Below, piece by piece: positions 1 through 6,191 of a DNA stretch of 8,412 nt (its first letter is position 1; each line of letters begins with the position of its first letter). Source of the stretch: Chloroflexota bacterium (lineage in GTDB: Bacteria; Chloroflexota; Anaerolineae; DTPP01). Below the pieces are notes generated by a model. The model was not told where the DNA came from. It did no database searches and saw only the letters and a list, made by a program, of their open reading frames with translations. The DNA lies in assembly GCA_012514615.1 (NCBI GenBank), contig JAAYZY010000329.1, positions 1-8,412 on the forward strand, read 5' to 3'. A program made the translations under genes and the position numbers.

Positions 1-249
1 CCGAAGACCCGCCCGGAGCCGGCCGGCGGATCGGCGACTCCCACCGATCCGCCGGCCAAGGCGTCAGCGGCCCGGCCCATCTCGCCAGCCGCCCCGCCGC
101 CGCCCCCAGCGCCGCCGGAGGAAGGCGAGGGAGAGGCTCTGCCCCCTGCCGGGCAGAGCACCGAGAACAAATACCAGGCAGCGATGAAAGACCCCCTGGT
201 GCGAGAGATGGTGGCCAACTACGGGGCCCGCGTGGTAGATATCCACTGA
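1..249 (+). CDS. dnaX: DNA polymerase III subunit gamma/tau, C-terminal end (partial)
   Basis: An open frame enters from the left edge and stops with TGA at 247-249, giving the last 82 residues. The first two thirds is a low-complexity linker rich in Pro, Ala and Glu, including a run of prolines. The end is a short ordered tail, with DPLVREMV followed by NYGARVVDIH. A disordered Pro/Ala-rich linker followed by a compact tail ending in 'G-x-x-VVD' is usual for DnaX of the clamp loader, and the next two genes, ybaB and recR, are its standard partners in many bacteria. DnaX oligomerises the clamp loader and ties it to the polymerase in the cytoplasm. The ATPase domain lies outside the window, so the call rests on the tail and on gene order. 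Confidence is fairly high because of the dnaX-ybaB-recR synteny. Confidence 0.8.
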   Translation, partial: PKTRPEPAGGSATPTDPPAKASAARPISPAAPPPPPAPPEEGEGEALPPAGQSTENKYQAAMKDPLVREMVANYGARVVDIH

Positions 250-264
250 GCGGGCCAGCAGGTT

Positions 265-272
265 GAGGAGGT
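265..272 (+). promoter_or_regulatory. Ribosome binding site of ybaB
   Basis: GAGGAGGT lies 9 nt before the GTG at 282. It is a strong Shine-Dalgarno match and supports this GTG over the internal ATG codons at 312 and 348. Confidence 0.7.
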
Positions 273-281
273 AGGTAGCAA

Positions 282-641
282 GTGGCGAAAGGGAAAGGCA
301 AAGGCGGCCGCGTGATGGTGCCTCGGGGCGGTGCAGCCGGGGGCGGTATGGCTCAGCAGATCCAGAAGCTGCAGCAAGAGATGCTGCGCACCCAGGAAGC
401 GCTGGCCGAAGAAGCGGTGGAGACTACGGTGGGCGGGGGCGTGGTCACGGTCCTGGTCACTGGCAACCAGCGGCTCAAGAGCATCGTCATCGACCCCGAG
501 GCCGTGAACCCGGAAGACGTGGAGATGCTGCAGGACCTGATCCTTGCCGCGGTGAACGAGGGGCTGGATCGAGCGCAGACGCTGGCCGCGGAGCGCATGA
601 GCGCCCTCACTGGCGGGTTGGACCTAGGCGGGCTGCTGTAG
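282..641 (+). CDS. ybaB: YbaB/EbfC family nucleoid-associated DNA-binding protein
   Basis: This 119-residue protein has the YbaB/EbfC layout: an amphipathic helix at about residues 24-45 (QQIQKLQQEMLRTQEALAEE), a beta hairpin around GGGVVTVLVTGNQRLKSIVI at 51-70, the segment DPEAV...EDVEMLQDLILAAVNEGL, and a C-terminal helix ending in a glycine-rich tail. Known family members are small dimeric, tweezer-shaped proteins that bind DNA and shape the nucleoid. The start is GTG behind a strong ribosome binding site. The 23 residues before the helix are glycine-rich and basic (MAKGKGKGGR), and could add nonspecific DNA contacts; that is inference. The gene sits 32 nt after dnaX and 3 nt before recR, the conserved replication/repair operon arrangement. 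Length is slightly above the usual 100-110 residues because of the N-terminal extension. Confidence 0.93.
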   Translation: MAKGKGKGGRVMVPRGGAAGGGMAQQIQKLQQEMLRTQEALAEEAVETTVGGGVVTVLVTGNQRLKSIVIDPEAVNPEDVEMLQDLILAAVNEGLDRAQTLAAERMSALTGGLDLGGLL

Positions 642-644
642 CCC

Positions 645-1250
645 ATGAGCCAGAGCAAGCTGCCTGCGCCCATCGCCCGCCTGCGGGATGAGCTGGCGCG
701 CCTGCCGGGCGTGGGCCCCAAGACCGCCTCGCGCCTGGTCTTCTTCCTGCTGCGCGCCCCAGAAGAGCAGGCCCTGTCGCTCTCAGAGGCGATCTTGGCC
801 CTCAAGTCGCAGGTGGTTACCTGCAGCGTCTGCCAGAACATCGCCGAGCACGACCCTTGCGCCATTTGCGGCGACGAGGGCCGCGACCGCCGGCTCATCT
901 GCGTGGTGGAAGAGCCGCTGGACGTCTGGGCCATCGAGCGCACGGGGGCCTACAGCGGCGTCTATCACGTGCTGCACGGCGTGCTCTCGCCCCTGGAGCG
1001 CATGGGGCCGGACGAACTGCGCATCCGCGAGCTGGTGGCCCGGGTGCGCGGCGGCCAGGTGGAAGAGGTGATCTTGGCCACCAACCCCAGCTTCGAGGGC
1101 GAGGCCACCGCCATGTACCTGCGCCAGCAGCTCGAGCCGCTGGCGGTGCGGGTGACCCGTCTGGCCCGCGGCCTGCCCATGGGCGGGGACTTGGAGTATG
1201 CAGACGAGGTAACCTTGGCTCGCTCGCTGGAGGGCCGCCGCCCCCTGTGA
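645..1250 (+). CDS. recR: Recombination mediator protein RecR
   Basis: The 201-residue protein matches the family length. In order it shows a helix-hairpin-helix (LPGVGPKTASRL at 20-31), a four-cysteine zinc finger (C60-x2-C63 and C72-x2-C75), a Toprim domain starting at ICVVEEPLDVWAIE (85-98) with the conserved YHVLHGVLSPL segment (107-117), the ATNPSFEGEATA motif (145-156), and the C-terminal ARGLPMGGDLEYAD motif. RecR, with RecO and sometimes RecF, loads RecA onto SSB-coated single-stranded DNA at gaps. All zinc ligands and Toprim acidic residues appear intact. The ATG lies 3 nt after the ybaB stop with no strong ribosome binding site of its own, so translation is probably coupled to ybaB. 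This is the last member of the dnaX-ybaB-recR cluster. Confidence 0.97.
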   Translation: MSQSKLPAPIARLRDELARLPGVGPKTASRLVFFLLRAPEEQALSLSEAILALKSQVVTCSVCQNIAEHDPCAICGDEGRDRRLICVVEEPLDVWAIERTGAYSGVYHVLHGVLSPLERMGPDELRIRELVARVRGGQVEEVILATNPSFEGEATAMYLRQQLEPLAVRVTRLARGLPMGGDLEYADEVTLARSLEGRRPL

Positions 1251-1286
1251 GTCCGGGCCGCGCCACCAGGAGAGCGAGGCAGCCCC

Positions 1287-2489
1287 ATGAGCGCCGCGAA
1301 CCCCCAGCCGTTGGCCGGCATCCTGGTGCTGGACCTCTCCCGCGTGTTGGCCGGGCCCTACTGCACCATGACTCTGGGCGACCTGGGCGCCGACGTGGTG
1401 AAGGTGGAGCAGCCCGGCAGCGGCGACGAGACCCGTCAGTGGGGTCCGCCCTACGCCGGCGGCGAGAGCGCCTACTTCCTCTGCGCCAACCGCAACAAAC
1501 GCAGCCTCACCCTGAACCTGAAGCATCCCCGAGGCCGAGAGATCACGCGCCAACTGGCCGGGCAAGCCGACGTCCTGGTGGAGAACTTCCGCAGCGGAAC
1601 GATGGAGGAGTGGGGGCTGGGCTACGACTCGCTGCAACCCCTGAACCCCGGCCTGGTCTACTGCGCCATCTCCGGCTACGGGCGCGAAGGCCCTTACCGG
1701 CAGCGGCCAGGCTACGACTTCGTGATCCAGGCTGAAGGCGGCATCATGAGCATCACCGGGCCGGCGGAAGGCCCGCCCAGCAAGGTGGGCGTGGCCATTG
1801 TGGATATCACCGCCGCCCTCTACGCCGTCATCGCCATCCAGGCTGCGCTGCGCCAGCGGGAGGGGAGCGGCCAGGGCCAGAGGATCGACATCTCGCTGCT
1901 GGAAAGCCAGGTGGCCTGGCTAGCCAACGTGGCCAGCAACTACCTGGTCTCGGCCCAGCCGCCGGGGCGCTACGGCAACGCCCACCCCAACATCGTGCCC
2001 TACGAGACGTTCGCCACCGCCGACGGCCATGTGGCCCTCGGCATCGGCAACGACCGCCAGTTCGCCGCCTTCTGCCGGGCAGCCGGCTGCTCGGCGCTGG
2101 CCCAGGAACCCCGCTTCGCCAGCAACCCCCAGCGCGTGGCGCACCGCGCCGAGCTGATCCCCTTGCTGCAGGAAGTCTTCCGGCAGCGCGGCAACCGAGA
2201 GTGGTTGCAGCTCTTCCTGGAGACCGGGGTGCCCGGCGGCCCCATCAACTCGGTGGATCAGGTCTTCGCCCACCCCCAGGTGCAGGCTCTGGGCATGGTG
2301 GAGACGGTGCCCCATCCCACCGCCGGGCAGGTGCCGCTGGTGCGCTCGCCGCTGAACCTCTCTCGCACGCCGCCGGCTACCCGGCGGCACCCGCCCCTCC
2401 TGGGCCAGCACACGGCCGAGGTGTTGGGCGACCTGCTGGGCTACACCCTGGCGGAGGTGGAACGGCTGCGCGCCGACGGGGTGGTCTGA
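1287..2489 (+). CDS. Family III CoA-transferase (CaiB/BaiF type)
   Basis: The 400-residue length is typical of family III CoA-transferases, which move CoA between carboxylic acids through an aspartyl-CoA intermediate. Visible hallmarks are the N-terminal LDLSRVLAGPYCTMTLGDLGADVVKVE (15-41), NRNKRSLTLNLK (68-79), VLVENFRSGTMEEWGLGY (97-113), AISGYGREGPY (127-137) and VGVAIVDITAALYA (167-180); D173 is the expected catalytic aspartate. The later GQGQRIDISLLES and PGGPINSVDQVFAHPQV segments are also standard. The ATG has GAGG (1276-1279) 7 nt upstream. The gene follows recR after 36 nt on the same strand with no visible terminator, so it may share that transcript, although its role is metabolic. 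It ends 10 nt from the convergent peptidase. The acid substrate cannot be told from sequence; carnitine, formate, succinate/mesaconate and bile acid enzymes all share this fold. Confidence 0.93.
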   Translation: MSAANPQPLAGILVLDLSRVLAGPYCTMTLGDLGADVVKVEQPGSGDETRQWGPPYAGGESAYFLCANRNKRSLTLNLKHPRGREITRQLAGQADVLVENFRSGTMEEWGLGYDSLQPLNPGLVYCAISGYGREGPYRQRPGYDFVIQAEGGIMSITGPAEGPPSKVGVAIVDITAALYAVIAIQAALRQREGSGQGQRIDISLLESQVAWLANVASNYLVSAQPPGRYGNAHPNIVPYETFATADGHVALGIGNDRQFAAFCRAAGCSALAQEPRFASNPQRVAHRAELIPLLQEVFRQRGNREWLQLFLETGVPGGPINSVDQVFAHPQVQALGMVETVPHPTAGQVPLVRSPLNLSRTPPATRRHPPLLGQHTAEVLGDLLGYTLAEVERLRADGVV

Positions 2490-2499
2490 GAGCCGCCGT

Positions 2500-3636
2500 T
2501 CAGGGCTGCATCTCGGCCAGGAAGCAGGCCAGGGCCGCCGCCCGCAGGGGCAGCGACTCCAGGTCTACCCACTCGTCTGCCGAGTGGCCGCCGTAGCCGG
2601 CGATCCCCAGGCCATCCAGCGTGGGCACGCCCAAAGCGGCGCAGAAGTTGCCGTCGCTGCCGCCGCCCACCGCCAGGGGTGGGAGGGCCAGCCCCAGAGC
2701 CTGGCCCACGGCCCGGTACGCCTCGCAGAGGGAGGTGTGCGGCTCGCCGGCAGGCCAGGGCGGGCGGTTCAGGCCCCCATGGACGCGCACAGAAGCGCCC
2801 GGCAGGCGCGGCTGCAGACCCAAGATGGCCCCGCCCACCCGCTCAGCCTCCCCCATGGTGGTCACCCGCAGGTCGATCTCTGCCCGGGCTTCGGCCGCCA
2901 CCACGTTGGAGCGTGTGCCGCCCTGCACCACCCCCACGTTGACCGTGGTGCCCCGGTCGTAGTCGGTGAGCGCGTGGAGGGCCAGCACCTGGTGAGCCAG
3001 CTCGCCCACCGCGCTGACGCCGGCAGCGTGGTCGTTGCCGGCATGGGCGGCGCGGCCCTGCACAACCAGGGAGTAGTGCCCCACCCCCTTGCGCGCGGTG
3101 ATGACCCCGCCCTTGGGGCCGGGCTCCAACACCAGAGCCAAGCGGCTGCGGCGAGCTTCCTCTTCGATGTAGGGCCGCGAGGTGGGGCTGCCTATCTCCT
3201 CATCGCTGTTCAGGAGGTAGACCAGGCGCAGCGGCGGCTGCGCTGCGGTGGCTTGCAGGGCCCGCAGCGCCCACAGGCCCACCACCAGCCCGCCTTTCAT
3301 GTCCGAACACCCCGGCCCCCACGCTCGGCTGCCTTCGGAACGGAAGGGGCGTTCTACTGCGGCGCCCAGGGGCCAGACCGTGTCCATGTGCCCCAACAGC
3401 AGGGCTTGCTCGCCCCCCTGGCCCCACTCCAGGCGCAGGTGGTCGCCGGTCTCGCTCTGGGTCAATCGCGGCACCCGCGCCCCAGCGGCCCCAAACTCCT
3501 GGGCCAGGTAGTCACTTTGGGCATCCAAGGCGAGCTTGCCCTCGGAGGGGCTCTCCAGGTGCACCAGGTGGGCCAATTGCGCCGCCATCTCGGCGCGGTG
3601 GGCGTTGAGGTAGGCGACGACCGCTTCACGGGTCAT
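2500..3636 (-). CDS. M20 family metallopeptidase, carboxypeptidase G2-like
   Basis: The 378-residue protein carries the full di-zinc M20 set: H83 and D85 in LGHMDTVWPLG, bridging D112 in GPGCSDMKGG, catalytic E146 and ligand E147 in NSDEEIGS, E171 in LVLEPGPKG, and H351 in YGGHSADEWVD. The dimerisation (lid) domain lies between, at about residues 185-290, with VVQGRAAHAGNDHAAGVSAV. The motif spacing and the 'EEIGS...SRPYIEEEAR' segment resemble carboxypeptidase G2 and related enzymes that release C-terminal glutamate from N-acyl or peptide substrates. No signal peptide is apparent, so it is probably cytoplasmic. The ATG at 3636 is preceded on its strand by AAAGGAG with 8 nt spacing. It is convergent with the CoA-transferase and divergent from the histidine kinase, so it is probably monocistronic. 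Substrate is unresolved; acetylornithine or succinyl-diaminopimelate deacylase activity is less likely but possible. Confidence 0.92.
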   Translation of the reverse strand: MTREAVVAYLNAHRAEMAAQLAHLVHLESPSEGKLALDAQSDYLAQEFGAAGARVPRLTQSETGDHLRLEWGQGGEQALLLGHMDTVWPLGAAVERPFRSEGSRAWGPGCSDMKGGLVVGLWALRALQATAAQPPLRLVYLLNSDEEIGSPTSRPYIEEEARRSRLALVLEPGPKGGVITARKGVGHYSLVVQGRAAHAGNDHAAGVSAVGELAHQVLALHALTDYDRGTTVNVGVVQGGTRSNVVAAEARAEIDLRVTTMGEAERVGGAILGLQPRLPGASVRVHGGLNRPPWPAGEPHTSLCEAYRAVGQALGLALPPLAVGGGSDGNFCAALGVPTLDGLGIAGYGGHSADEWVDLESLPLRAAALACFLAEMQP

Positions 3637-3644
3637 GGCACACG

Positions 3645-3651
3645 CTCCTTT
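3645..3651 (-). promoter_or_regulatory. Ribosome binding site of the M20 peptidase
   Basis: Read on the minus strand this is AAAGGAG, 8 nt before the ATG at 3636. It fixes the peptidase start. Confidence 0.65.
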
Positions 3652-3666
3652 CGGCAGCAGAGGGTT

Positions 3667-3703
3667 CGCCGCGCCAGAACCCTCGCTCCCGGCTGGCGCG
3701 GCG
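3667..3703. repeat. 11-bp perfect inverted repeat upstream of the M20 peptidase
   Basis: CGCCGCGCCAG at 3667-3677 and CTGGCGCGGCG at 3693-3703 are exact reverse complements separated by 15 nt. The element lies between the peptidase start codon and its candidate promoter, so it would fold as a very stable GC-rich hairpin in the peptidase leader. There is no T tract on either side, which argues against an intrinsic terminator. An operator or an mRNA structure controlling translation are both possible; neither is shown. Confidence 0.6.
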
Positions 3704-3708
3704 CGGAT

Positions 3709-3737
3709 ACCTTACCACAGCGGCCCGGGACTGGCAA
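3709..3737 (-). promoter_or_regulatory. Candidate promoter of the M20 peptidase
   Basis: On the minus strand TTGCCA (3737-3732) is followed after 17 nt by TAAGGT (3714-3709), with a TG one base before the -10 hexamer. The -35 matches 5 of 6 consensus bases but the -10 only 3 of 6, so this is a weak candidate supported mainly by its position about 70 bp before the gene. Confidence 0.35.
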
Positions 3738-3769
3738 GCGGCCGCTGCCTGTGCCGGGCCAGACCGCAG

Positions 3770-3799
3770 TTGCCAAGAGCGGCTCCCGCATGATACAAT
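3770..3799 (+). promoter_or_regulatory. Extended -10 sigma-70-type promoter of the two-component operon
   Basis: TTGCCA at 3770-3775 and TACAAT at 3794-3799 are separated by 18 nt, and TG at 3791-3792 gives an extended -10. Each hexamer matches consensus at 5 of 6 positions. A second TACAAT follows at 3799-3804. The AT-rich patch stands out sharply in GC-rich surroundings. Transcription would start about 30 nt before the kinase ATG at 3840. Confidence 0.65.
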
Positions 3800-3808
3800 A
3801 CAATTGTA
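3799..3808. repeat. Palindrome TACAATTGTA at the kinase promoter
   Basis: This perfect 10-bp palindrome overlaps the second TACAAT hexamer and the expected transcription start. Its position would suit an operator, for instance for autoregulation, but it may only reflect the AT-rich promoter. Confidence 0.3.
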
Positions 3809-3839
3809 GGGTTCAGGAAAAGGGGAGAACGGCAAGGGG

Positions 3840-5480
3840 ATGGAACAGGAAGGGGACGGCGGCGATCATCTGGCCGCCCTAATCGACCAACACGGCCAGG
3901 AGATCGTGGCCCAATGGGTCGCCTCGATTCTGCAGCGGCAGGGCACTCGCTACGCCGCCGTGTCGCTTGAGCAGCTTCACGCATCGGTGACCCGCTTTCT
4001 GGCAGACATGCGCAGATTCCACGCGTCGGGCGCTCACGCCACCCTGGAGGAGCATCTGGGGCTTATCCTGCCCGACCGGCTGGACCAAGGGTTCAGTGTG
4101 GGCGACATGATCGCTGCATTCACCCAGTGCCGCGCTATCGTCCACCCGTTGATCCGGCGCACGTTGGGCGATAGCCCGGCCGGGCGAGAGACCACCGCCC
4201 AGATGGACGCGTACCTCCTCTCCGCCGTCACCCTCCTCAGTGAGATGCACGCGGCCGCCCTGGTGCAGCGTCTGCACACGCAGCAAAGGCGCACCGCCCT
4301 GTTGCTGCGTATGGCTCAGGAAGCCAGCAGCTCCCTGGACCTGGACGAGGTGCTGCGGCGGGTGGCCGAAGGCTTCGCCGAGGCCGTGGGCGTCCCGCAC
4401 TGTACCGTGTATCTGTGGGACGAGAAGAAGGGGATACTGGCGCCGTACCAGGGCACAGGAACCTTGGTCTCCGAGCCGCTGGGCGCTTACCTCAGCTTCT
4501 TGGCAGACCCCGCGGACAGCGCCTTCGTGCGGCAGGTGCTGGAGACCAGGCAGCCGCAGATCACCGCGGACGCTCAGAATGACCCTCGTTTGGCTCCCGG
4601 CGGTCGGGAGGTGGCCAAGCTCATGGGGCTGCGCTCTCTGCTGGCCGTGCCCCTGGTGTGGCAAGACCGCCTACTGGGCCTGGTGTCGCTGAGCGCCTTG
4701 GAGCAACCCAGCGCTTTCACCGACGAGCAGGTGGAGCTGGCCCAAGGGATTGCCCAGGCGGTAGCCCTGGCCATCGAGAACGTGCGACTGCAGGAGGAGA
4801 TGCGCCACACCGCCGTGCTGGAAGAGAGGGAACGGCTGGCGCGTGAAGTGCACGACAGCCTGGCCCAGGCGGTGGGGCATCTGAAGCTGCAGATTGCTGT
4901 GGCCGACGATCTGCTGCGGGGTGGGCAGGTGGCGGAAGCGCAGGCAACCCTGGGCCAGCTGCGAGAAGTCGCCCGGGTCGCCTATACCGACGTGCGGGAG
5001 GCGATCTTCAGCCTGCGCATCGACTTGCTGACCCAGCAGGCGTTCTTGGACCGGCTACGCGAGTACCTGGAAGACTACCGCCGGCACTACGGCATGAACG
5101 TGCAGTTGGAGATCTCCAACCAAGTGCCGACGGACTTCCCGCTGGAGACCAGCATGCAGGTGCTGCGCATCGTCCAAGAGGCGCTGACCAACGTGCGCAA
5201 GCATGCCCAGACCAGCCAGGCGCGCTTGCGCATGGAGCGACAAGGGAGCAACATCGCCATCACCATCGAAGATAGCGGCCGCGGTATGGACGCGGCGTTG
5301 GCCCAGGGCAAGGGGCGCAGCCTTTTCGGCCTGCAGATCATGCGCGAGCGCGCGGAGAGCATCGGCGGGGCCTTGCAGGTCCTGTCAACGCCAGGGCAAG
5401 GGACTCGCATCCTGGTCACCGTGCCGCTGGCCGGCGCAAGGAGGGAGGATGCCCCCGCTACGCGTCCTACTGGTGGATGA
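3840..5480 (+). CDS. Soluble NarL-type sensor histidine kinase (RsbRD-like, GAF, HisKA_3, HATPase)
   Basis: The 546-residue protein has no hydrophobic membrane segment, so it should sense a cytoplasmic signal. Residues about 10-145 are all helical in look (LIDQHGQEIVAQWVASIL, then LILPDRLDQGFSVGDMIAAF) and resemble the RsbRD N-terminal domain of stressosome-type proteins. Residues about 165-317 form a GAF domain, ending LLGLVSLSALEQPSAFTDEQ...AIENVRLQEE. HisKA_3 follows with phospho-acceptor H338 in ERERLAREVHDSLAQAVGHL. The HATPase has an N box at IVQEALTNVRKHA (E447, N451, H455), a G1 box at EDSGRGM, FGLQIMRERAESIGG, and PGQGTRI near the end. All catalytic residues look intact. The ATG has AGGGGAG 12 nt upstream. 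Its 3' end overlaps the response regulator by 32 nt, so the two are partners. Ligand unknown; no cysteine or haem motif points to redox or oxygen sensing. Confidence 0.93.
   Translation: MEQEGDGGDHLAALIDQHGQEIVAQWVASILQRQGTRYAAVSLEQLHASVTRFLADMRRFHASGAHATLEEHLGLILPDRLDQGFSVGDMIAAFTQCRAIVHPLIRRTLGDSPAGRETTAQMDAYLLSAVTLLSEMHAAALVQRLHTQQRRTALLLRMAQEASSSLDLDEVLRRVAEGFAEAVGVPHCTVYLWDEKKGILAPYQGTGTLVSEPLGAYLSFLADPADSAFVRQVLETRQPQITADAQNDPRLAPGGREVAKLMGLRSLLAVPLVWQDRLLGLVSLSALEQPSAFTDEQVELAQGIAQAVALAIENVRLQEEMRHTAVLEERERLAREVHDSLAQAVGHLKLQIAVADDLLRGGQVAEAQATLGQLREVARVAYTDVREAIFSLRIDLLTQQAFLDRLREYLEDYRRHYGMNVQLEISNQVPTDFPLETSMQVLRIVQEALTNVRKHAQTSQARLRMERQGSNIAITIEDSGRGMDAALAQGKGRSLFGLQIMRERAESIGGALQVLSTPGQGTRILVTVPLAGARREDAPATRPTGG
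5438..5448 (+). promoter_or_regulatory. Ribosome binding site of the response regulator, inside the kinase gene
   Basis: AAGGAGG at 5438-5444 runs straight into GAGG, 0-4 nt before the ATG at 5449. Spacing is short but the match is strong, and the following residues MPPLRVLLVDDH form the normal beginning of a receiver domain, which decides this start over upstream in-frame codons. Confidence 0.6.
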
Positions 5481-6114
5481 TCATGTGCTCTTCCGCAAGG
5501 GCCTAGCGGCGCTTCTGGCCACGTGCCCGCAGGTCACCGTGGTGGGCGAGGCCAGCGACGGCTTCGAAGCGTTGGCCAAGGCCCGCGAGACGACCCCAGA
5601 CGTGATCCTCATGGACGTGCACATGCCCCGCTGCGACGGCCTAGCGGCCACCGCAGCCATCCGAGGGATCATGCCCCAGGTGCAGATCGTCATGCTGACC
5701 ATCTCGGACGATGAGGAAGACCTGTTCACGGCGATCAAGAACGGCGCCGACGGCTACCTGCTGAAAGACCTGGAGCCGGAGCAGCTCTTCAGGCAGTTGG
5801 AGGGGCTGCAGCGGGGTGAGGCGCCCATCTCCGGCGTGTTGGCGGCCAAGATCCTGGCCGAGCTCAAGCGCCCGGCCCCGGCGACTGTCGAACAGGAAGA
5901 GCCCGGGGCGCTCACCGAGCGGGAGGGCGAAGTGCTGCGCTGGGTGGCCGAAGGCGCCAGCAACAAAGAGATCGCCGGGCATCTCAGCATCACCGAGAAC
6001 ACGGTCAAGATCCACCTGCGGAACATCCTGGAGAAGCTGCACCTGGAGAACCGCATCCAGGCCGCTGTCTACGCCGTGCGCCAAGGGCTGACCGGTCGGT
6101 CGGCAGACCGGTAG
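5449..6114 (+). CDS. NarL/FixJ family response regulator with LuxR-type HTH
   Basis: This 221-residue protein has the standard two domains. The receiver (about 4-120) begins LRVLLVDDH with acidic D10 and D11, has phospho-acceptor D56 in VILMDVHMPRCDG, switch residue T84 in VMLTIS, and K106 in GYLLKD. After a short Pro/Glu linker the LuxR HTH (about 154-215) reads LTEREGEVLRWVAEGASNKE, then the recognition helix ITENTVKIHLRNILEKL. It is the cognate partner of the overlapping HisKA_3 kinase, and on phosphorylation would dimerise and bind DNA. An open frame extends upstream to 5203, but those residues are the kinase read out of frame; the true start is the ATG at 5449, which gives the usual length. 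Target genes are unknown. The next gene on this strand is beyond the IS. Confidence 0.96.
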   Translation: MPPLRVLLVDDHVLFRKGLAALLATCPQVTVVGEASDGFEALAKARETTPDVILMDVHMPRCDGLAATAAIRGIMPQVQIVMLTISDDEEDLFTAIKNGADGYLLKDLEPEQLFRQLEGLQRGEAPISGVLAAKILAELKRPAPATVEQEEPGALTEREGEVLRWVAEGASNKEIAGHLSITENTVKIHLRNILEKLHLENRIQAAVYAVRQGLTGRSADR

Positions 6115-6150
6115 CCCCCCCAAACCGGTGATCTGCAGCCGCTCATCACC
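6092..6150 (+). other. Weak hairpins at the 3' end of the response regulator
   Basis: CCGGTC (6092-6097) can pair with GACCGG (6106-6111) across the end of the gene, and GGTGAT (6127-6132) with ATCACC (6145-6150). ACCGGT occurs three times in this stretch. No T tract follows, so these are only possible factor-dependent termination or mRNA-end structures. Confidence 0.25.
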
Positions 6151-6172
6151 CGGAAGAGTTATGGGGTAGTCA

Positions 6173-6191
6173 CCCAGGGACATCGCGTCTT
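6173..6191 (+). repeat. Left terminal inverted repeat of the ISAs1-type element
   Basis: CCCAGGGACATCGCGTCTT is the reverse complement of the right repeat except for one base. It overlaps the stop codon (6190-6192) of the reconstructed transposase frame. Confidence 0.85.

Noticed and set aside
857..1735. A 292-codon frame overlapping recR and the CoA-transferase
   Set aside because: It is an out-of-frame reading of two well-supported genes, very rich in Arg and Pro, with no family resemblance.
2584..3882. A 432-codon plus-strand frame antisense to the M20 peptidase
   Set aside because: The peptidase on the other strand has all metal-binding motifs; this frame is His/Gln/Ala/Gly-rich shadow sequence typical of high-GC DNA.
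5203..5448. Upstream extension of the response regulator
   Set aside because: This stretch encodes the kinase ATPase domain in another frame; the receiver domain begins exactly at the ATG at 5449.
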